From an uncultured Bifidobacterium sp. (GTDB lineage: Bacteria; Actinomycetota; Actinomycetes; Actinomycetales; Bifidobacteriaceae), in the NCBI RefSeq assembly GCF_959020145.1, contig NZ_CAUEQY010000017.1, positions 1 to 25,397 on the forward strand: a stretch of 25,397 nt of DNA, written 5' to 3'. The notes beneath the pieces are model-generated. The model was not told the origin of the DNA and did not search any database. It was given only the letters and a program-made list of their open reading frames with translations. The translations under genes and the position numbers were made by a program. This document shows, one piece after another, positions 10,997 through 15,351 of the stretch (the stretch's first letter is position 1; every line of letters starts with the position of its first letter).

Positions 10997-11032
10997 GCGT
11001 CTGAGCGCCTGAAATTTCTGGCGCTCAGACGC
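10997..11032 (+). terminator. Hairpin after fas, no U-tract
   Basis: A perfect 13-bp inverted repeat (10997-11009 with 11020-11032, loop of 10) starts 5 bases after the fas stop codon. No T run follows, so on its own it is a weak intrinsic terminator. It may protect the 3' end or work with the next hairpin. Confidence 0.6.
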
Positions 11033-11041
11033 ACGATCATC

Positions 11042-11093
11042 AAAATCCCGTATCTGTCGCAATCTCAGTATTTCGCGGCAGATACGGGATTTT
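11042..11093 (+). terminator. Strong terminator after fas, probably bidirectional
   Basis: A 15-bp perfect stem (11042-11056 with 11079-11093) extends inward by four more pairs (one U-G) to a 14-nt loop. The A-run on the left arm and T-run on the right arm give a terminator shape in both directions. It should end most fas transcription, implying acpS has its own promoter or relies on readthrough. Confidence 0.85.
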
Positions 11094-11118
11094 CATATTC
11101 TTGAATCACTCTACTTTC

Positions 11119-11165
11119 CGTCTGCACGATTTCCGTTTGGTGTCGTATTTTCACTTGTGCAGACG
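11119..11165. repeat. Inverted repeat in the fas-acpS gap
   Basis: CGTCTGCAC at 11119-11127 is matched by GTGCAGACG at 11157-11165, with 29 bases between and two further weak inner pairs. It lies in the 218-base stretch between the fas terminators and acpS, which otherwise shows no convincing gene. It could be an operator pair, a leader hairpin or chance. Confidence 0.4.
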
Positions 11166-11311
11166 CGAAACGAGGGGCGCGCAATGCGGGTGGCAGAAGA
11201 TGAAGCGCTTAGGTAGGATGGTGTCCTTGCATGAAAACGAAGTGTCGCCCGCCTGCTTCGCGGAAGTCGACATGGTTCGTTTCTTCCTGAAAACTTTCGA
11301 AAGGCTGGAAA

Positions 11312-11770
11312 ATGCTGGGTTTAGGGCATGACGTCGTGGATGTGCCTGCGTTCGCCGAGCAACTGGGCGAACCGGGGTCGCGCATGCGAAACCTGTTCTC
11401 CATGCGCGAGCTATGGCAGACCGCTCAACGTGTGCAGGTCAAGAGGGACGGTGAGGCGGTGCATCTTGCGGCCCGATGGGCGGGCAAGGAAGCTTTTCTC
11501 AAGGCGTGGTGCGAAGCGATTTCACGCAGGGCAAATGCCGATGGAGACATTGCCTATCCGTACACGCTCGACGATTTTCCTTGGGCGCGCATCGAAATAC
11601 TTGACGATTCCCACGGCGTGCCCCGTGTCATGCTCTCGCCCGAGGTGCGACGCAAGTTGCGGCAATCGTTGGGATTGCCGGTTGATGGGGATGATCAATC
11701 GTGCGCAATCCATATTTCCATGAGTCATGACGGATCCGTCGCATCCGCGGTGGTGACGATAGAAGCGTGA
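11312..11770 (+). CDS. acpS: Holo-[acyl-carrier-protein] synthase
   Basis: This 152-residue 4'-phosphopantetheinyl transferase moves the pantetheine arm of CoA onto a serine of an acyl carrier protein. The N-terminal GLGHDVVDV carries the Mg-binding aspartate (Asp7), and ARWAGKEAFLKAW carries the conserved Glu60 and lysines, matching the AcpS family pattern GxGxDxV...WxxKEAxxKA. The length is slightly above the usual 120-130 residues. ATG 11312 is preceded by GAAAGG (11299-11304) with 7 nt spacing. Because FAS I just upstream lacks a fused transferase domain, this is most likely the enzyme that activates its ACP (inferred Ser1832). A fas-acpS arrangement is also known in other FAS I actinobacteria. 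No clear promoter was found; TAGGAT at 11214-11219 is a possible -10 without a good -35. No obvious terminator follows. Confidence 0.92.
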   Translation: MLGLGHDVVDVPAFAEQLGEPGSRMRNLFSMRELWQTAQRVQVKRDGEAVHLAARWAGKEAFLKAWCEAISRRANADGDIAYPYTLDDFPWARIEILDDSHGVPRVMLSPEVRRKLRQSLGLPVDGDDQSCAIHISMSHDGSVASAVVTIEA

Positions 11771-11778
11771 CCGCAAGT

Positions 11779-11806
11779 GATTGCGTCAATCGATTGACGT
11801 CAATCG
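11779..11806. promoter_or_regulatory. Array of alternating TCAATC/GATTGA half-sites (candidate operator)
   Basis: Two perfect 16-bp palindromes overlap here: CGTCAATCGATTGACG (11784-11799) and CGATTGACGTCAATCG (11791-11806). An imperfect one, GATTG-CGT-CAATC, lies at 11779-11791. The result is four half-sites in alternating orientation within 27 bp. The palindromes have no loop, so they fit a DNA-binding site better than an RNA hairpin. The array ends 21 bp upstream of the -35 element of the amylosucrase-like gene, a position typical of an activator or an upstream repressor site. The binding protein is unknown. Confidence 0.7.
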
Positions 11807-11822
11807 CGACAACACCTCGAAC

Positions 11823-11838
11823 CGGTTTGATAAAACCG
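11823..11838. promoter_or_regulatory. Inverted repeat CGGTTT-GATA-AAACCG over the -35 box
   Basis: Perfect 6-bp arms (11823-11828 and 11833-11838) flank GATA and cover the -35 hexamer. Such placement is typical of a repressor operator. LacI-type regulators control many bifidobacterial sugar genes, so one is a reasonable guess, but nothing in the sequence identifies the regulator. Confidence 0.5.
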
Positions 11839-11855
11839 TAAAATCACGCTACACT
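11827..11855 (+). promoter_or_regulatory. Promoter of the GH13 gene
   Basis: TTGATA (11827-11832), a 17-bp spacer and TACACT (11850-11855) make a close match to a housekeeping sigma promoter. It would start transcription near 11862 and give a leader of about 70 nt before the ATG at 11933. Confidence 0.75.
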
Positions 11856-11932
11856 GGTGCCAACGTCGTGGCAACGAACGCTGCGGAATCCAACTCATAA
11901 CAACGAAGTTCCCTGGGAAGAGGAGTCAAGGA

Positions 11933-13750
11933 ATGGCACGGTCCAAATCCGACAAAGCATTTGACGAGCGCGTCGCACAATATAGTGAGGAACTGCGCGA
12001 ACTATTGACGGATCTGTATGGGGAGCAGGCCGACGAAGCCTTCCGCAACCTCACCGAGCTGATGGCCAAAGCCCACGATGCGCGCCCCGCCGATCTGAAG
12101 CGTCTCGACACCAAGCGTCTCGCCGATCCGGAATGGTACAAGCGCGGCAACATGTTCGGTATGACCATGTACACCGATCTGTTCGCCGGGGATCTGAAGA
12201 AACTTGCCGACAAAGTGCCGTACCTGAAGGAACAGAAACTCACCTATCTGCACCTGATGCCACTGCTGAAAATGCCGCATCCGCAGAATGACGGCGGTTA
12301 CGCAGTGGAGGATTTCGACACCGTCGACCCGTCGCTCGGCACCAACGAAGACCTCGCCGCGCTCACCAAGAAACTGCGTGCGGCGGGCATCAGCCTGTGC
12401 CTCGACTTCGTGATGAACCATACCGCATCCAGCCATCGCTGGGCCAAAGCCGCTCAAGCGGGCGATCCGAAATATCAGGACTACTACTACTGCCACGACG
12501 ACCGCACCATCCCCGACCAGTATGACGCCGTGGTGCCGGAAGTCTTTCCGGCCACCGCGCCCGGCAACTTCACCTGGAACGAGCAGATGCACAAGTGGGT
12601 GCTCACCTCGTTCTATCCGTTCCAGTGGGATCTGAACTACCGCAACCCGAACGTGCTCGTGTCGGTGCTCTCCAGTGTGCTTGGCCTCGCCAATCTTGGC
12701 GTCGAAGTGTTCCGCATCGACGCGGTGCCTTACATCTGGAAGGAACTCGGCACCAACTGCCGCAATCTGCCGCAAGTGCACGCCATCGTGCGTATGCTGC
12801 GCATCGTGCTCGAATGCGTCTGCCCGGCCGTAGTGCTGAAGGGCGAAGTGGTGATGGCCCCCAAGGAGCTTGCCGCCTACTTCGGCACGCCGGAAAAGCC
12901 GGAATGCCACATGCTTTACAACGTGTCGATCATGGTGAATCTGTGGAGTGCGCTTGCCAGTGGGGACGTGCGCCTGCTCAAAGACCAGCTCGACAAGCTT
13001 AACGCGCTGCCGGAGAACTGCTGGTTCGTCAACTACCTGCGCTGCCATGACGACATCGGCTGGGGCTTGGACGAGCCGGTGGAGGAGAGCCTCGGCATCG
13101 ACCCGCTCAAGCATAAGGAATTCCTGTACCACTTCTACGAGGGATCGGTGCCTGGCAGCTGGGCTATGGGAGAGCTGTACAACTACGACGAGGCATCGAA
13201 GGACGCGCGCAGCTGCGGCACCACGGCCAGCCTGTGCGGTGAGGAACGTGCGCTGATCACGCATGACAAGCCGCTGCTCGACATTTCGATGAAACGCGAT
13301 CTGATGATGCATTCCGCCATGTCGTTCCTGCGTGGCTTCCCCATGCTGAGCTGCGGCGACGAAATCGTGCAGCTCAACGGCTGGGAATACAAGGAGGATC
13401 CCGATCGCGTCGAGGATTCGCGTAATCTGCATCGCAGCCCCTTCAATTGGGAGAATGCGGCCAAGCGCAAGCAGGCGGGCACGCTGCAGAAGCAGATGTG
13501 GGACGGTTTGAAGAGCGTTCGTGAGATGCGCGACGATCCCGCGTTCGCTCCGGAAGCATGGGTCACTACTTGGGATGCGCATAATGATGCGGTTCTTGCG
13601 GTGGTGCGCCACGTTGAAGGACGTACGGTATTGGGATTGTTCAATTTCTCGTCCGCACGTCAGATCGCGCGTCTTGATTCGGACGGCGATATCGAGCTTC
13701 CTGCCGAAGTTGCGTTGGAGCCGTACCAGGTTTGCGTGGTCGAAAAATAA
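11933..13750 (+). CDS. GH13 amylosucrase-like glucosyltransferase / sucrose hydrolase
   Basis: This 605-residue cytosolic glycoside hydrolase family 13 protein most resembles amylosucrase, which cleaves sucrose and transfers glucose to alpha-1,4-glucan, releasing fructose. The motifs are YLHLMPLLKMPHPQNDGGYAV, the DFVMNHTA region, RIDAVPYIWK with nucleophile Asp263, LKGEVV with acid/base Glu305, and RCHDDIGW with Asp373. The 42-residue gap between nucleophile and acid equals that of Neisseria amylosucrase as I recall it. There is no signal peptide, so sucrose would be handled inside the cell. AAGAGGAG (11918-11925) precedes ATG 11933 by 7 nt. It stands alone between acpS and a tRNA gene, with its own promoter and two candidate operators, which suggests carbohydrate control. 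Hydrolysis or transfer to other acceptors is possible; motifs do not decide which dominates. Confidence 0.85.
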   Translation: MARSKSDKAFDERVAQYSEELRELLTDLYGEQADEAFRNLTELMAKAHDARPADLKRLDTKRLADPEWYKRGNMFGMTMYTDLFAGDLKKLADKVPYLKEQKLTYLHLMPLLKMPHPQNDGGYAVEDFDTVDPSLGTNEDLAALTKKLRAAGISLCLDFVMNHTASSHRWAKAAQAGDPKYQDYYYCHDDRTIPDQYDAVVPEVFPATAPGNFTWNEQMHKWVLTSFYPFQWDLNYRNPNVLVSVLSSVLGLANLGVEVFRIDAVPYIWKELGTNCRNLPQVHAIVRMLRIVLECVCPAVVLKGEVVMAPKELAAYFGTPEKPECHMLYNVSIMVNLWSALASGDVRLLKDQLDKLNALPENCWFVNYLRCHDDIGWGLDEPVEESLGIDPLKHKEFLYHFYEGSVPGSWAMGELYNYDEASKDARSCGTTASLCGEERALITHDKPLLDISMKRDLMMHSAMSFLRGFPMLSCGDEIVQLNGWEYKEDPDRVEDSRNLHRSPFNWENAAKRKQAGTLQKQMWDGLKSVREMRDDPAFAPEAWVTTWDAHNDAVLAVVRHVEGRTVLGLFNFSSARQIARLDSDGDIELPAEVALEPYQVCVVEK

Positions 13751-13766
13751 TTATTACGATTTCGAC

Positions 13767-13794
13767 TTGCGATTGTTGAGGGAGTGTGTATAAT
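13767..13794 (+). promoter_or_regulatory. Promoter of tRNA-Gly
   Basis: TTGCGA (13767-13772), a 16-bp spacer and a perfect TATAAT (13789-13794) sit 44 bases upstream of the tRNA gene, as expected for a strong stable-RNA promoter. Confidence 0.8.
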
Positions 13795-13838
13795 GGCTCG
13801 AGTCGTTTCGTGTTGGCTTCGGCTGGCATAGACGGTAC

Positions 13839-13912
13839 GCGGATGTAGCTCAATGGTAGAGCCTCAGTCTTCCAAACTGATTACGCGGGTTCGATTCCCG
13901 TCATCCGCTCCA
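13839..13912 (+). tRNA. tRNA-Gly (anticodon TCC)
   Basis: A full cloverleaf can be drawn: acceptor GCGGATG/CATCCGC, D stem GCTC/GAGC, anticodon stem TCAGT/ACTGA around CT-TCC-AA (anticodon 13871-13873), and T stem GCGGG/CCCGT with loop TTCGATT. The discriminator is T at 13909 and the 3' CCA is encoded (13910-13912). It reads GGA and probably GGG codons. Confidence 0.97.
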
Positions 13913-13932
13913 CACAATCGTTAGAGAAGAAG

Positions 13933-13959
13933 AAAGGCGTGCTTGACGGCACGCCTTTT
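13933..13959 (+). terminator. Terminator of tRNA-Gly
   Basis: AAAGGCGTGC pairs with GCACGCCTTT around a 6-nt loop and is followed by a short T run, 20 bases after the tRNA 3' end. Confidence 0.85.
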
Positions 13960-14047
13960 GCATACCTGCCGTACGATTGCTTCGACGACTGGGTATGCTG
14001 GACGTGTCGTGACAGCGGTGCGACAATCGCAATACAACGGAGCGGGT

Positions 14048-14722
14048 ATGGCACAAACGCAAGGCAACAAGGTGACGGAAGTCGTCGACGGCGTGGTCGA
14101 ACAGGTCGACGTTTCCAAGCATCCAACGGCATCCATTGAGGCGTCCGATCTTTCCTTGGCCGATATCGAACGGCGCAAATCGCATCCGGGGCATTGGGCG
14201 CTGTTCATCGCGCTGGTGCTGGTGGCTTTGATCGCGCCTTACTGGTGGGGACGTGTCATCGCAGTCAAGGATGCGGCTTGGATGGTGGCCAATCTCAGCT
14301 TCCTCGATCCCAAAGGCGTGGCGCTGATTTCGTGGACGGTCACCATTATGGCGATGGCCGGTTTGGGATTGATGGTTGCGGATGTGAAGAAATGGCTGTG
14401 GGGCACGGTTTTCGTGGTGGGACTCGCCGCCGAACAGTTCGTCGCCGGCGTATGTCTGCTGAGCTTCAACTTTTGGAACGCCACCTACGTGATGTACGGC
14501 GATTCCTCAGGGCTGGCCAACGCGGCGAACCTTGGCATTATCGCAGCCGGATGCGGTGTCGCCTTCTATGCGGTGCTCTGGGTCGGATTGCTGGTATGCA
14601 TCAAAAAGGAATCGAAATTCAATGTGCTGACGCGCAGTTGGGCATCGTTCCTGCTGTTCTTCGCGATTGAGATCATCGCGCTCGCCGTGGTGTTGTTCGG
14701 AGGTCTGCTGAACGTGGTCTGA
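14048..14722 (+). CDS. Conserved-looking five-helix membrane protein, function unknown
   Basis: I do not recognise a family for this 224-residue protein. ATG 14048 is preferred over an upstream in-frame start at 13943 because GGAG (14039-14042) precedes it and because the longer start would lie inside the tRNA terminator. Residues 1-45 are polar and probably cytoplasmic. Five hydrophobic segments follow, at about 49-67, 91-111, 117-139, 161-185 and 198-221, with short loops and several tryptophans near the ends. There is no signal peptide, no obvious enzyme motif and no transporter signature. It sits alone between the tRNA-Gly terminator and the rpsO promoter, so the neighbours do not suggest a job. 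TATGCT at 13994-13999 may be a -10 box, but no matching -35 is visible. Codon use and continuous hydrophobic pattern support a real gene. Confidence 0.8.
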   Translation: MAQTQGNKVTEVVDGVVEQVDVSKHPTASIEASDLSLADIERRKSHPGHWALFIALVLVALIAPYWWGRVIAVKDAAWMVANLSFLDPKGVALISWTVTIMAMAGLGLMVADVKKWLWGTVFVVGLAAEQFVAGVCLLSFNFWNATYVMYGDSSGLANAANLGIIAAGCGVAFYAVLWVGLLVCIKKESKFNVLTRSWASFLLFFAIEIIALAVVLFGGLLNVV

Positions 14723-14740
14723 TCCGCCATTTGTTGTGGA

Positions 14741-14769
14741 TTCGATTTGGTCTGCCCTTCGTGTATGAT
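14741..14769 (+). promoter_or_regulatory. Promoter of rpsO
   Basis: TTCGAT (14741-14746), 17 bp, TATGAT (14764-14769). Transcription from here would give a leader of nearly 80 nt before the GTG start of rpsO. Confidence 0.6.
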
Positions 14770-14802
14770 TTCCCCTTGGCGTGTTTCGCCCGCGGATAGA
14801 GA

Positions 14803-14833
14803 GCGCGCCGGTATTGGACCGGCAGCACCGCGC
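14803..14833 (+). promoter_or_regulatory. Structured rpsO leader (candidate S15 autoregulatory RNA)
   Basis: A perfect 6-bp hairpin, GCCGGT (14807-14812) with ACCGGC (14818-14823), is enclosed by a GCGC/GCGC stem (14803-14806 with 14830-14833), leaving a one-sided AGCACC bulge. It ends 9 bases before the Shine-Dalgarno AGGAGG. S15 is known to repress its own mRNA through varied leader structures in several phyla, so this is a reasonable candidate, but the assignment is inference. Confidence 0.4.
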
Positions 14834-14853
14834 AGCAATATAAGGAGGATGCC

Positions 14854-15123
14854 GTGGCACTTACGGCTGAGGAAAAGCAGGAAATCATCAAGACTTACGC
14901 TACCCACGAGGGTGACACCGGCTCCCCGGAGGTCCAGGTTGCTCTGCTGACCAAGCGTATCGCTGATCTGACCGAGCACCTCAAGGAGCACAAGCATGAT
15001 CACCACTCCCGTCGTGGTCTGCTGCTGATGGTCGGCGATCGTCGTCGTATGCTTGATTACCTCAAGCGCGTCGACATCAACCGTTACCGCTCCCTGATTG
15101 AGCGTCTGGGTCTGCGCCGATAG
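14854..15123 (+). CDS. rpsO: 30S ribosomal protein S15
   Basis: This 89-residue protein has the exact usual length of bacterial S15, which binds the central domain of 16S rRNA and helps form the intersubunit bridge. The signatures include THEGDTGSPEVQVALLTKRI, the HKHDHHSRRGLLLMVGDRRRMLDYL core with its rRNA-binding HDHHSRRGL segment, and the RYRSLIERLGLRR C-terminus. The start is GTG at 14854, placed by a strong AGGAGG at 14843-14848 with 5 nt spacing and by the family N-terminus. It is followed by its own terminator and then pnp, the conserved rpsO-pnp order of many bacteria. Confidence 0.98.
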   Translation: MALTAEEKQEIIKTYATHEGDTGSPEVQVALLTKRIADLTEHLKEHKHDHHSRRGLLLMVGDRRRMLDYLKRVDINRYRSLIERLGLRR

Positions 15124-15134
15124 TTACATTCTTC

Positions 15135-15169
15135 CGCCCGAATGCCTTCCTTGGCGTTCGGGCGTTTTT
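15135..15169 (+). terminator. Terminator after rpsO
   Basis: A 12-bp stem (15135-15146 with 15153-15164, one wobble pair) with a 6-nt loop is followed by TTTTT. It should separate rpsO mostly from pnp, although readthrough is likely at this locus. Confidence 0.9.
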
Positions 15170-15251
15170 GCATGACAGCCGCGTTGAGGAAAAGACAGTT
15201 TGAAAGCCCAAGGTTTAGGGTGCATGAGGTCTAGAATCTAAAGATGAGGAA

Positions 15252-15318
15252 GCGACGAAGGTAACGTCGCGTCACGCATGCAGAAGTCGGTTGGAGTCCG
15301 CTGAAGAGGACTGCCGAT
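15252..15318 (+). promoter_or_regulatory. pnp leader with two hairpins
   Basis: The first hairpin is GCGACG (15252-15257) with CGTCGC (15265-15270). The second is AGTCC (15295-15299) with GGACT (15308-15312), extended by GTCGG (15286-15290) with CCGAT (15314-15318), including one G-U pair, across an internal loop. TAGAAT at 15232-15237 may be the -10 of a pnp promoter, though no good -35 is seen. In E. coli, pnp is autoregulated through RNase III cutting of a leader hairpin; a similar role here is only a guess. Confidence 0.4.
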
Positions 15319-15351
15319 AGTTGGTAAAAGAAAAGAAAAAGGAGGAACCCT

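Noticed and set aside
11101..11331. 76-codon + frame between fas and acpS
   Set aside because: It starts with TTG without a ribosome site, overlaps the acpS start, and has no recognisable features.
13839..13912. tRNA-Gly as an attachment site for an integrated element
   Set aside because: No integrase and no duplicated tRNA 3' end is seen on either side; flanking genes are core genes.
13943..14047. Longer N-terminus for the membrane protein
   Set aside because: The upstream start lies within the tRNA terminator, lacks a ribosome site, and would add a sequence unlike the rest of the protein.
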